DNA from: Xanthomarina sp. F1114
Lineage (GTDB): Bacteria; Bacteroidota; Bacteroidia; Flavobacteriales; Flavobacteriaceae
Direction: 5' to 3'
Length of the DNA stretch: 64,000 nucleotides
Assembly: GCF_026410255.1 (NCBI RefSeq)
Contig: NZ_JAPMLL010000011.1
Location: 94,716-158,715 of the forward strand
Every line of letters starts with the position of its first letter. Position 1 is the stretch's first letter. A model generated the notes under the pieces. That model made no database searches. It was not told the DNA's origin and saw nothing but the letters and a program-made list of their open reading frames with translations. Made by a program: the position numbers and the translations under genes. Below, in pieces: positions 27,453 through 36,019 of this stretch.

Positions 27453-28792
27453 CCTCTTTTAATTAAATAACGTTGTTTAGTAGTATACTTTAGTAGTACC
27501 ATACTTCTTACTATTTGTAGGATTATTGTACTAAAAGCTATGCCAAATACACCATAAATTTTAAGTAAAATATAGTCTAATAATATATTTAATAACATAC
27601 TAAAAAAAGAAACATAAGCCATAAAAGAGTTCCTGTTAATACTAGTTAAGAAACGAACAATTATATTTCCGCATATAGTAAACGGAATTCCGCATAAAAA
27701 TATAATTTGTATTTTAGAAACAATGATTGTATCATTAGATGTGAATTCATTTCTTTCAAAAATAAGCTCAACTAAAGAAGACGAAAATAGTATAATTGGG
27801 ATAATAACAATTAATAACCCGATAAACAGCCATTTAAGAATGTTATAAAGCTCTTTAAAGGCCATATCTCTATTGTCTAAAGTTAATTTTGAAAAATACG
27901 GAAGCAGTACATTTCCCATAGCAATGATTATAATAGTAGTAAAAAAAGCAGGGATTTTTAAACCATAGTTTAGGGCTGCAACAGAACCAATAACTAGTTG
28001 CGCTGCAAAAAATTGATCTGTTACGGGTATTAATCCTGTTAAAAACCCGGAAGATGCTTTCGCTGGAAGTTGATTAAGCATCATTCTTGTTCCATGACTT
28101 TTAAAATCTGGCTTCCTAAATTTTAAAATATGTTTAAATTTAGCCACTATAAATAGAAATAAAAACTCTAAAATACTTCCTATTAACATTCCTAAGGCAA
28201 GTACTCTTTCTTGAAAATAGTCTTTAAAAAACAATAATAAAGTAATCATTGAAATAGAGGTGAAGATCGGATATAAAGTTGCGTATTTAAATTCGTTATG
28301 TACGTTTAGCAATCCACTTATTAGCGAAGACATCCCCCAAAACAGAATACAGGGTAATAAATAGGAAAACTGAAGTTTTATAAGGTTATAATATAAATCC
28401 GTGTGATTTGGAAATAGTATTTTTAAAAAAGTATTTGTAATTAAAAATGCAATTATCATAAAAAATAACGACATAAAAATTGTTATAAGCAGGCTAGTGG
28501 TTTGAATTGAACCTACTGAAGCCCCTGCCTTTTGCTCTGCTACATAATTAGGAATAAAAACCGATTTAAAAGCAACTAAAAATACTTGATAAATAAAGCC
28601 GGGAACTAATGCTGCAATAAAGAAAGTGTCTAATAATTCTGATAGTCCAAAACTACCTGCCACTATAATTTCTTTATAAAAGCCTAGTCCTTTAACAAGT
28701 AGAGTTATAAATGCTACAGTTATAATGTTAATAATTGTAGGGTTTTTTCTTAGGGACCGTAAGAATGTTTTTATGTGCTTTAGTTTATTCAC
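27449..28792 (-). CDS. Wzx/MurJ-like lipid-linked oligosaccharide flippase
   Basis: Integral membrane protein of 447 residues with about 12-14 hydrophobic segments. The region VKGLGFYKEIIVAGSFGLSE to FFIAALVPGFIYQVF and FKSVFIPNYV matches the MOP/MurJ exporter pattern. It likely moves the undecaprenyl-linked repeat unit across the inner membrane. It might be mistaken for MurJ; the setting in a polysaccharide cluster makes a Wzx role more probable. Confidence 0.85.
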   Translation of the reverse strand: MNKLKHIKTFLRSLRKNPTIINIITVAFITLLVKGLGFYKEIIVAGSFGLSELLDTFFIAALVPGFIYQVFLVAFKSVFIPNYVAEQKAGASVGSIQTTSLLITIFMSLFFMIIAFLITNTFLKILFPNHTDLYYNLIKLQFSYLLPCILFWGMSSLISGLLNVHNEFKYATLYPIFTSISMITLLLFFKDYFQERVLALGMLIGSILEFLFLFIVAKFKHILKFRKPDFKSHGTRMMLNQLPAKASSGFLTGLIPVTDQFFAAQLVIGSVAALNYGLKIPAFFTTIIIIAMGNVLLPYFSKLTLDNRDMAFKELYNILKWLFIGLLIVIIPIILFSSSLVELIFERNEFTSNDTIIVSKIQIIFLCGIPFTICGNIIVRFLTSINRNSFMAYVSFFSMLLNILLDYILLKIYGVFGIAFSTIILQIVRSMVLLKYTTKQRYLIKRG

Positions 28793-28795
28793 TAG

Positions 28796-29761
28796 TTATC
28801 CTATCACTTTAAATATTATCTTTTTAAAAGGCCATAATAAATTAAAAAGAGTCTTCATCCTTTTATCTTCAATGGCCCTAATATAATCTCCTTTTTTTAT
28901 ATCTAAAAAACTTGAAGCTCTTAAAAGTGTGTATATTCGAGCTAATATTACTTTTGGGTTTTTCCAGAAATAATCTTTTGAAAACCAATTTAAAAAACAT
29001 AAAGAGAAAACAGCAGTGCCTATTGCCTCATCTTGGTAACTTTGTTTAGAAATACTGTTTTCTGTATCTAAATAATAGATCCTTAAAACATCATTTGTAT
29101 ATACTGTTTTAAAATGGTGTTTTGACAGTAAGTTCCAGATAATGCCTTCTGGTATATAACCCTTAGAAAAAATAATTGGATTAATAGAGATACCTTTTAA
29201 AATATCTGTCTTGGTAAAACCCCATTTTTCTTCTAAATTTAAGTTATTTAATCTATTTTTAAAAGAAGAACTAAGAAACGGAGTTTGTTTAAACTTTTCA
29301 CCTATTAAATTTCCGTTTTGATCTGCACATAAACAAGTAACACCACTAACATAGCTCATTAATTTTTTTGGGATAGAATTATACCTATTTAAAAAAACTT
29401 CTAAAGCATTTTCTACACACTCATCATCTGAGTCAAGAGGAAGAAAAAATTCGCCTTTTGCTAATTCAACTCCTTGAATCATACAAGCCATTTTATGTCT
29501 ATTGACTAGATTGTTAATATACCTAACCTTAAAATTTGCACTTTTTATTAACTCTAGAGCTACTTCATGGGAGTTGTCTGTAGAACCATCATTTATAAGT
29601 AACAATTCAAAATTAGAGTAAGTTTGTTTTTGTAACGAATTAAAAACTCTATGTAATGTATCTGCTCGATTAAATATAGGGGTAAATATTGTAAATTTAT
29701 ATTCAAATTCAGTTGGATTCTTAATTGGGGTGTATGTGGGAATTAACTTTTTTAAATCCAT
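28796..29761 (-). CDS. GT2 glycosyltransferase
   Basis: GT-A family 2 glycosyltransferase of 321 residues. FTIFTPIFNRADTLHRVFNSL and LLINDGSTDNS mark the nucleotide-binding start; FFLPLDSDDECVENA contains the metal-binding D-x-D (DSDD). The protein is soluble. It starts 3 bp after the end of the next GT4 gene. Confidence 0.93.
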   Translation of the reverse strand: MDLKKLIPTYTPIKNPTEFEYKFTIFTPIFNRADTLHRVFNSLQKQTYSNFELLLINDGSTDNSHEVALELIKSANFKVRYINNLVNRHKMACMIQGVELAKGEFFLPLDSDDECVENALEVFLNRYNSIPKKLMSYVSGVTCLCADQNGNLIGEKFKQTPFLSSSFKNRLNNLNLEEKWGFTKTDILKGISINPIIFSKGYIPEGIIWNLLSKHHFKTVYTNDVLRIYYLDTENSISKQSYQDEAIGTAVFSLCFLNWFSKDYFWKNPKVILARIYTLLRASSFLDIKKGDYIRAIEDKRMKTLFNLLWPFKKIIFKVIG

Positions 29762-29763
29762 TT

Positions 29764-30858
29764 CTAGCTAACCATATTAATAATTTCTAACCATTTTTTA
29801 GTGATAGTGCTTAACTCTAATTCTTTAGTTGATTCAATAGCACTTTTACCAAACTCTTTTCTTAATTTATAACTATTAACTAATTTATTTAATCCATTTT
29901 CTAAAGCTATAATATCTTCAGAAGGGATTAAAATACCATTTTTATTATTTTCTATTAATTCTGAAGGTCCAGAAGGGCAATCTGTCGAAATACATGCTAG
30001 TCCAAAGTGCATAGCTTCTGCTAAGGCATTCGGGAATCCTTCAAATTTAGAGGTAAATGCAAATACTTTTGCTTTGTTGTAGTATTCTGATACATTAGTT
30101 AAATTCCCCATTAATATAACCTGCTCTTTTAAGCCTAATTGTTTTATTAATAACTCTAATTCTTTTCTTTTTTTACCTTCTCCAATTATAATTAGAGACC
30201 AATCTTTTAAATTTAAATTAGCAAAAGCTCTTATTAACAACTCTTGGTTCTTTTGTTCCTCTAAGCGTCCTACATTTAAAATAATATTTTCTTTAATATA
30301 ATCAGGCTTTCTAGAGTGAGACAGTTTTTGGTCTATTGGGTTTTTTACTATAGTAATTTTATCTTCTTTTATATCATCTAAAAAATAGTCCTTAATTTCT
30401 TGAGTTTGTACGACCAATAAATTTGTATAAGGATAGATTATTCGCCTTACTTTGCGCCAAAACAAGTTAATAGTACTATACTCTGGATGAACCCTTTCGC
30501 TAATTACACATGGTACTTTAGTCCATTTAGAAACTATAACACTATAAATATTTGGGGTTGTCATAAATCCAATTATAAGACTTGTTTTATTTTTCTTTAA
30601 AATACTCTTTATTTTCGAAATAAGTTGAACATGCATAATTAAAGAATGAAATAAAGTTCTGTGGCGATTATGCACGTATTTAGGCTTACAATAATTTACT
30701 TTTATTCTTTTATCTAATTTATAAAAGACTGGGCCTTGATAAAATGTAATTATTGAAATATCATAACTATGTACTAAATTATTTGCTAGAACACAAACCA
30801 CACGCTGGGCTCCACCAGGATCTAAACTAGATAAAATGAAAGTAATGGGTTTTCTCAT
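29764..30858 (-). CDS. GT4 glycosyltransferase, first gene of the flippase operon
   Basis: GT-B glycosyltransferase with ILSSLDPGGAQRVVCVLANNL at the N-terminus, NVGRLEEQKNQELLIRAF in the donor domain, and SKFEGFPNALAEAMHFGLACISTDCPSGP near the C-terminus. I start at ATG 30858 (MRKPITFIL), since this Met begins the family's first strand; a start 15 bp upstream is possible. It heads the minus-strand run that continues with the GT2, flippase and polymerase genes. Confidence 0.9.
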   Translation of the reverse strand: MRKPITFILSSLDPGGAQRVVCVLANNLVHSYDISIITFYQGPVFYKLDKRIKVNYCKPKYVHNRHRTLFHSLIMHVQLISKIKSILKKNKTSLIIGFMTTPNIYSVIVSKWTKVPCVISERVHPEYSTINLFWRKVRRIIYPYTNLLVVQTQEIKDYFLDDIKEDKITIVKNPIDQKLSHSRKPDYIKENIILNVGRLEEQKNQELLIRAFANLNLKDWSLIIIGEGKKRKELELLIKQLGLKEQVILMGNLTNVSEYYNKAKVFAFTSKFEGFPNALAEAMHFGLACISTDCPSGPSELIENNKNGILIPSEDIIALENGLNKLVNSYKLRKEFGKSAIESTKELELSTITKKWLEIINMVS

Positions 30859-31280
30859 AATATATATTCTCAAAATGCTTTTTAGACATTTATATCTTTG
30901 TGGATTAAAAATATGTATTTTTTAATACTTAAACTGTATCAATAATTTTAATTAGATAAACGTACAATTTTGTTATATAAAATACATTGTTCTGTTTTGT
31001 AGGGTAAGTTTTATAATATTTGAACTAATTAGAAGCTATTAATTATTTTTAATTTAAAACATCCAAAATCAAATTCCTACCGTATATACCTTTAATGTTC
31101 TATAAAATGCATTTCATCGATTATTAAATCGTTTAAAGTCAATTTAATACTACAAAATACAGTTAAGGTAAAAAACGTCTTACAATTTTATTGTATTTCA
31201 TCGAATTTATATTTATTTTGATAGTCACATGAGATCCATTTTAATAGTTTAGCCAAAGATTAATAGCAAAACCCTTAAGT
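30859..31280. other. 422-bp divergent intergenic region
   Basis: It separates the polysaccharide cluster from the T9SS cargo gene and must hold promoters for both directions. A plus-strand TATCTTTG (30893-30900) fits the -7 consensus but lies about 380 bp from the cargo gene start, so it could start a long leader or an untranslated RNA. No reading frame of note or strong hairpin was seen. The stretch is very AT-rich. Confidence 0.5.
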
Positions 31281-32798
31281 ATGAAACATTTATATGTTAG
31301 AAAATTCTCACTATGTGCGAATTTAAAGAAAATAGTATTTTTAAATTTCTTATTTTTCAATCTTATTATTACAGCTCAAAATTATCCTACAGCTGTTACA
31401 ATTTCTTCAATCGATTATCAAAATTATCAAGCACCTTCACAAGGTATTCCTGATTATTTATCTACTATTACCAATGAATTTGGAAATGAAGTAACTAGGA
31501 TTAGTGATAAAGACGTATTTGGAACAGATGGACAAAGATTAAAGCACCATTATGCTAAAGATCAACCTTGGAATTCTGATGGTAGTTTGATTAAGTTAGC
31601 AGGATATCCTGCTGCTATTCTTGATGGCTCAACACATGAGTTTTTGTATTGGGCATCCATTCCAAGTGCTGCAACTTGGGCAAATACAAGTCCAATTCAT
31701 ATGTATGGCACCTCTGGAAACACTATAGTTAGATACGATGTAACAACAAATAATAGAGTAACCCTTCATACGTTTAGTGAGTATAATAAAATTAGTTATG
31801 GTTTTAACGAAGGGAATATGTCTACAGATGATAGATATATTGGACTAATTGGACAAAACGGAAGTGATTTAACTTTAATTGTTTACGACATTGCTAATGA
31901 TTTAATAACAGGAACTAAGCATATTGGATCAAGTGGGGATATGGACTGGTTTTCAGTCAGCCCATCAGGGACATATGCCGTTGTCAGTTGGAGACCAGAC
32001 GGAAGTAGTTCCGTTGAAGGCTTAAAGGTTTATAATATTGATATGACTAATGAAAGACATGTTACGGACTATACAACACATGCAGATTTAGGCACGGATG
32101 CTAATGGAGATGATGTTTACGTTGCTTTTGGAGATAATGATACTAGACCAGATAGTTACTATTTAAAAATGGTAAGATTAAGTGATGGATTATTAACCCC
32201 TCTTTTCCATTATACAACAGCCACAGGAGTTTGGGGTGGTCATATAAGCTGTAGAAACACAGATAGACCAGGGTATGCTTATGTAACTGAGTCGTGCTGT
32301 AACACACATGGTAAAAGAGAAATGTTTGCAATAAAATTAGATGGTTCTAATACTATTGAGAGATTTGGTTATCATCACTCAGATAAGAGCGCAGGTTATG
32401 GACATTCTCCAATGGGTGTTCCAAATCGAGATGGTAGTAAGATGATGTTTGGAAGTAATTGGGAAGATAGTAGTATTAAGTCTGATTCTTATCCTCCAGC
32501 GTTTATTGTTCAAGCCCCTGAATCTTCTCTAAACATAGAAGACGAAACCATTGCTACAAGCAACATTAAAGTATATCCAAACCCATCAATAGATGGAATA
32601 GTTAACATTAAACTGAATGGAAGTATAGTTGTTAAAACTATTGAGGTTCATGATATGCTAGGTAGAGTAATTAGCACGGAAGAAATGAGTTCCAACGAGA
32701 AAAGCTTGAATTTGTCAGGTTTACCTACTGGTGTTTATTTGCTTACATTTAGAACAGAAAAAAGTGGATCTATTACAAAACGAGTTGTTCTTAACTAG
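31281..32798 (+). CDS. Secreted T9SS cargo protein with beta-propeller-like body
   Basis: A 505-residue exported protein. The N-terminus has a basic region and a hydrophobic helix (about 18-32) ending ITAQ, consistent with a Sec signal. The body (about 35-410) has short repeats such as WNSDGSLIKLAG, MSTDDRYIGLIG, FSVSPSGTYAVV and NRDGSKMMFGSNW, which look like propeller blades. From about residue 424 the tail has IKVYPNPSIDGIVNI, EVHDMLGRVI and LPTGVYLLTFRTEKSGSITK, the type A sorting domain recognised by T9SS. Some oligogalacturonate lyase-like proteins have a similar propeller, but no active site could be assigned. Confidence 0.85.
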   Translation: MKHLYVRKFSLCANLKKIVFLNFLFFNLIITAQNYPTAVTISSIDYQNYQAPSQGIPDYLSTITNEFGNEVTRISDKDVFGTDGQRLKHHYAKDQPWNSDGSLIKLAGYPAAILDGSTHEFLYWASIPSAATWANTSPIHMYGTSGNTIVRYDVTTNNRVTLHTFSEYNKISYGFNEGNMSTDDRYIGLIGQNGSDLTLIVYDIANDLITGTKHIGSSGDMDWFSVSPSGTYAVVSWRPDGSSSVEGLKVYNIDMTNERHVTDYTTHADLGTDANGDDVYVAFGDNDTRPDSYYLKMVRLSDGLLTPLFHYTTATGVWGGHISCRNTDRPGYAYVTESCCNTHGKREMFAIKLDGSNTIERFGYHHSDKSAGYGHSPMGVPNRDGSKMMFGSNWEDSSIKSDSYPPAFIVQAPESSLNIEDETIATSNIKVYPNPSIDGIVNIKLNGSIVVKTIEVHDMLGRVISTEEMSSNEKSLNLSGLPTGVYLLTFRTEKSGSITKRVVLN

Positions 32799-32820
32799 AA
32801 TACGCGTTTATAGAATAAAA

Positions 32821-32853
32821 AAGGCCTGAAACTTTAATTTCAGGCCTTTTTTT
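32821..32853 (+). terminator. Terminator after the T9SS cargo gene
   Basis: An 11-bp perfect stem AAGGCCTGAAA (32821-32831) with TTTCAGGCCTT (32838-32848), 6-nt loop and a run of T's. It starts 22 bp after the stop. Confidence 0.92.
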
Positions 32854-33018
32854 ATGGTTGCAATTTGAGATTGAGTTATTTTGAAGTTCTCTTATAACTT
32901 ATAATCGCAGACTATTAATAATTGTTTCTTAAGAGTAAAGAAATGATTTATGGAATAAAAACTATATAAACTAACTGGTTAATAAGAACTTCTTTTCGTT
33001 ATTTATGCAATAAAAAGC

Positions 33019-33393
33019 TTAATTAAGCCATTTAATATCGTGAATGGTAGCAATACTATCACAATTCTCTACAGTTAAAACAATTTCTTTTTTACCAATT
33101 CTTCCGTCAATTGCATAAATAGCACATGGTTCTTTACGAGTGTCACTTTTAGAAAAATCAATATCTCCATATTTTAATAACTCTCTCACTTGTAAAGAGT
33201 CTATTTTTTTATTTGAAATAGCGGAGTAGATGTTTTCTGAAAATTCAACTTGCTTTAAGTTGATGTTTTTTAGCACACGGGCTTCTGGTCCATAAGCACA
33301 AGATGTTTTTTTGCCACTAAAGAAAAAGGCTAAAATAACTAGTCCAATAGCAAATCCACCAAGATAATAGCCAATACGATGTAATAATTTCAT
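33019..33393 (-). CDS. Small membrane-anchored protein, DUF4258-like
   Basis: A 124-residue protein with one N-terminal membrane helix (LGGFAIGLVILAFFF, about 10-25) and a periplasmic domain containing three Cys (one after the helix in SCAYGPEARV, two later in EPCAIYA and VENCDSI). The soluble part resembles DUF4258 proteins, which have no known role that I can state. It is 51 bp downstream of alanine dehydrogenase on the same strand. Confidence 0.7.
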   Translation of the reverse strand: MKLLHRIGYYLGGFAIGLVILAFFFSGKKTSCAYGPEARVLKNINLKQVEFSENIYSAISNKKIDSLQVRELLKYGDIDFSKSDTRKEPCAIYAIDGRIGKKEIVLTVENCDSIATIHDIKWLN

Positions 33394-33444
33394 TTAATTA
33401 ATGATTTATGGGACATATTGTTGGACGTATTATATGAATATAAA

Positions 33445-34644
33445 TTAAAAGATAAGCAAATTAATATCGCTATGTTTTAAATCGAACCACTCTCCAACAG
33501 GTTTACTGGTTAAAATTCCGTGGTAAAAATACAACCCATTTTTTAATCCTCTATCAAAACGTAAAGAATTTTCTAGTCCGCCATCTTCAGCAATTTTTAA
33601 AAGATATGGTGTAAATATGTTACTAATTGAAATAGAGGCCGTTCTGGAATAACGGGCTGGAATATTAGGAACACAGTAATGAATAACTCCGTGTTTGGTA
33701 AAAGTTGGAGTTTTATGAGAGGTCACTTCACTAGTTTCAAAGCATCCACCCATATCAATACTGACGTCAATTACTACCGAACCATTTTTCATATTTGCAA
33801 CCATAGAATCTGTAACAATAATAGGAGATCTATTTTTACCTCTAACAGCAGCAATTACAACATCGCATCGCTTCAATGCTTTACTTAAGTTTTTAGGTTG
33901 TAGAGTAGAGGTATAGAAGGTTTTACCTAAATTTACCTGAATACGTCTTAATTTAGTAATGGAGTTATCAAAAACTTTTACGTTTGCACCTAGTCCAATA
34001 GCGCTTCTAGCCGCAAATTCTCCTACAGTTCCTGCACCTAAAATAACAACTTCTATAGGTGGAACACCACAGACATTACCAAACATTAGACCATTTCCAT
34101 CATTAACATTACTCAGCAGTTCTGAAGCAATTAGAACCGAAGCTGTTCCGGCAATCTCACTCAAGGATCTAACTGCTGGGAAAGCACCTGTTTCGTCTCT
34201 AATAAACTCAAAAGCTAGAGCAGTAATACGTTTGGCTGCTAAAGTTTCAAAATATTTCTTTGTTTGAGTTTTTAATTGAACTGCAGAAATTAAAATAGTT
34301 TGTGGATTAATAAGGTTTATTTGTTCTAGAGTAGGAGGCTCCACCTTTAAAATCATAGGACAAGCATAAACTTTGGCTGTGTCTTTTGTAATTTCTGCAC
34401 CTGCCTCACTATATTCTTTATCCGAAAAATGAGCTCCACTTCCTGCTCCCGATTCTAATAAAACACGATGTCCGTTGCTAACTATGGCTGAAACAGCATC
34501 TGGGGTTAGGCAAACTCGCTTTTCTTGATATGCTGTTTCTTTAGGAATACCAATAAATAAACTGCCTTTACGACTAAAAATTTCTAGTCTTTCCTCTTGA
34601 GGAAGTAGTTGTTGCTTGGTAAAAGGAGATAAGGATTTAGACAT
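33445..34644 (-). CDS. ald: Alanine dehydrogenase
   Basis: NAD-dependent interconversion of alanine with pyruvate and ammonia, in the cytoplasm. The N-terminal domain has GIPKETAYQEKRVCLTPDAV and VLLESGAGSGAHFSD; the NAD-binding domain has VVILGAGTVGEFAARSAIGLGANV. VIDVSIDMGGCFETS is the nicotinamide-contacting stretch. I start at ATG 34644; a GTG nine bases upstream would add three residues and touch the palindrome at 34654-34667. Length is about 399 residues, a little longer than many bacterial Ald proteins, with an extended N-terminus as in other Bacteroidota. Confidence 0.92.
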   Translation of the reverse strand: MSKSLSPFTKQQLLPQEERLEIFSRKGSLFIGIPKETAYQEKRVCLTPDAVSAIVSNGHRVLLESGAGSGAHFSDKEYSEAGAEITKDTAKVYACPMILKVEPPTLEQINLINPQTILISAVQLKTQTKKYFETLAAKRITALAFEFIRDETGAFPAVRSLSEIAGTASVLIASELLSNVNDGNGLMFGNVCGVPPIEVVILGAGTVGEFAARSAIGLGANVKVFDNSITKLRRIQVNLGKTFYTSTLQPKNLSKALKRCDVVIAAVRGKNRSPIIVTDSMVANMKNGSVVIDVSIDMGGCFETSEVTSHKTPTFTKHGVIHYCVPNIPARYSRTASISISNIFTPYLLKIAEDGGLENSLRFDRGLKNGLYFYHGILTSKPVGEWFDLKHSDINLLIF

Positions 34645-34653
34645 AGTTGACAC

Positions 34654-34667
34654 ACATTATATAATGT
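34654..34667 (-). promoter_or_regulatory. ald: Perfect 14-bp palindrome before ald
   Basis: ACATTATATAATGT is a perfect palindrome, centred about 16 bp upstream of the ald ATG. It may be a repressor site or overlap the promoter. In AT-rich DNA a short palindrome like this can occur by chance, so the role is uncertain. Confidence 0.35.
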
Positions 34668-34708
34668 AGTCAAATTACGAATAAATTTTTAAATGTTTAG
34701 GTAAGATT

Positions 34709-35251
34709 TTAAAAATACTGTCTTAGTTTATCCCAAAAGCCTTTTGGTTTAATCATAAACTCTGCCTCTAGCTCTTCTAAAGACTTATTGGCCGTATTTA
34801 GTTTATTAAACATTCGTGCTCTAATTAAGTAAATAGTTGGTATAACTATAGCCATAATAGGCAACATATAAAGAATTAAATTATTATCAACCCAAGATAA
34901 ATCACTATTTAATGTTTGAATTGCTTGGTAAATAAACATAGAAATTGGGACAATTATTGTGTGGTACCACCAATGTTTACAGGTGAAAAACCAGATAAAC
35001 ATAAGAAGCAATGGAATAATTTTTCCAGCTAAAGTCCAAGCGACTACATAAACACTTTCAAAATAGTTACTATCGTAGGTAAACAAAAAAGTGTTCCAAA
35101 CCTTTTGGTCTGGAACACTTTGATATAAATTAAAAATAAAAGGAGATATTGCTATAAATGTAGCAATAATACTACCATAAACAAGTTCTTTTTTATTAAA
35201 CGTGTCTCGGTACTTTGATTCTACTTTTTTCAATTTGTGGTGCATCTTCAT
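34709..35251 (-). CDS. Membrane protein of unknown function
   Basis: A polytopic inner-membrane protein with four hydrophobic helices (LVYGSIIATFIAISPFIF, YVVAWTLAGKIIPLLLMFIWF, HTIIVPISMFIYQAI, LYMLPIMAIVIPTIYLI) and a basic C-terminal tail. I do not recognise the family. The first reasonable start is ATG 35251 (MKMHHKLKK), which overlaps the small secreted peptide gene in another frame by 56 bp; a TTG at 35233 is also possible. The longer frame open to 35314 depends on a TTG and would overlap nearly all of that peptide gene. The overlap suggests translational coupling. Confidence 0.7.
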   Translation of the reverse strand: MKMHHKLKKVESKYRDTFNKKELVYGSIIATFIAISPFIFNLYQSVPDQKVWNTFLFTYDSNYFESVYVVAWTLAGKIIPLLLMFIWFFTCKHWWYHTIIVPISMFIYQAIQTLNSDLSWVDNNLILYMLPIMAIVIPTIYLIRARMFNKLNTANKSLEELEAEFMIKPKGFWDKLRQYF

Positions 35252-35336
35252 CTGATTGGAAAAAATTTTCTGCTTGAGCTGTAAATAACATTCCACCGAA
35301 AATTGCAATTGCAATTAAGTACTTCTTACTTTTCAT
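35196..35336 (-). CDS. Small secreted peptide (46 residues)
   Basis: A complete short frame, ATG 35336 to TAA 35196. The product begins MKSKKYLIAIAIFGGMLFTA and QA, a textbook Sec signal with a likely cleavage after TAQA, leaving a mature peptide of about 24 residues that is first acidic (SDEDAPQIE) and then basic (KSRIKVPRHV). Small secreted peptides of this build, ending in a basic K-I-K-x-P stretch, occur in flavobacteria, to my recollection without known function. A -7 box is 30 bp upstream and an inverted repeat about 109 bp upstream. It overlaps the 5' end of the membrane protein gene in another frame. Confidence 0.65.
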   Translation of the reverse strand: MKSKKYLIAIAIFGGMLFTAQAENFFQSDEDAPQIEKSRIKVPRHV

Positions 35337-35366
35337 AATTTTAAGGGATTTAATTAATTAATACCT

Positions 35367-35374
35367 CAAATGTA
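35367..35374 (-). promoter_or_regulatory. Promoter -7 element for the small secreted peptide
   Basis: On the minus strand this reads TACATTTG, a full match to TAnnTTTG, 30 bp before the ATG. A TTTTG lies 26 bp upstream, longer than the usual 19-21 bp. Between it and the inverted repeat, ATGTTAAAA occurs twice in direct orientation, 11 bp apart (35405-35413 and 35416-35424). Confidence 0.5.
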
Positions 35375-35444
35375 ACTAAGAACATAAGTCGTTTTTGGGT
35401 CAAAATGTTAAAATTATGTTAAAAACGCCTTTTTTTCGATTTTC

Positions 35445-35465
35445 AATTACGGGAAAACCGTAATT
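35445..35465 (-). promoter_or_regulatory. AATTACGG/CCGTAATT inverted repeat, candidate activator site
   Basis: Perfect 8-bp arms (35445-35452 and 35458-35465) flank a 5-nt centre GAAAA. The site is about 80 bp upstream of the -7 box of the small peptide gene, a position that suits an activator. It is more GC-rich than its surroundings and there is no T-run after it in the minus direction, so a terminator for tsaE is less likely. Confidence 0.5.
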
Positions 35466-35523
35466 ATTTGTTTTTCTAGTAGAATTTGGTGGCTATCTAC
35501 ACTTTTATTTGCTCATTTTATAA

Positions 35524-35949
35524 TTACTTTAATATCAAATTTCTTGTTTTGTTAACATTTAACTTCAAAATAACACGATTATTATCTTCTAGAATCAATT
35601 CTTCAATTAATTCTGGCCATTCAATTATTATCCAATGGTCGGAATCTAAATAATCTTCAATTCCGAAATTATAAACTTCTTCAATGTCTTTTATTCTATA
35701 TAAATCAAAATGATAAATTTTATCATTAGTTAATTCATATTCATTCACAATGGAATATGTTGGGCTACTAACTTCATCTAAACTACCTAGAGCTTTTATA
35801 AGAGCTTTTACTAAAGTTGTTTTACCAACTCCCATTTCTCCATATAATAAGATGGTCTTGCCGTTTAAGTTCTTTATAAGTTGCTGAGCAACAGTATCAA
35901 GATCATTTAAGTTATAGGTAACATTCAAATTAATCAAATTTGGATACAA
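35524..35949 (-). CDS. tsaE: tRNA t6A threonylcarbamoyladenosine biosynthesis ATPase TsaE
   Basis: ATPase partner of TsaB and TsaD in making t6A37 on ANN-decoding tRNAs. Walker A is GEMGVGKTT near residue 40, followed by VSSPTYSIVNEYE, HFDLYRI and IIEWPE, all standard TsaE signatures. The length of about 141 is typical. There is no ATG near the start: TTG codons at 35949, 35937 and 35928 are candidates, so the exact N-terminus is uncertain. It is followed 70 bp upstream by porX on the same strand, an arrangement common in flavobacteria. Confidence 0.92.
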   Translation of the reverse strand: MYPNLINLNVTYNLNDLDTVAQQLIKNLNGKTILLYGEMGVGKTTLVKALIKALGSLDEVSSPTYSIVNEYELTNDKIYHFDLYRIKDIEEVYNFGIEDYLDSDHWIIIEWPELIEELILEDNNRVILKLNVNKTRNLILK

Positions 35950-36019
35950 TAATACTGATAATAATTTAGAATAACTAACAAATAGTGTATTTCGTCGGAT
36001 ATTTGTGTATTACATGGAA

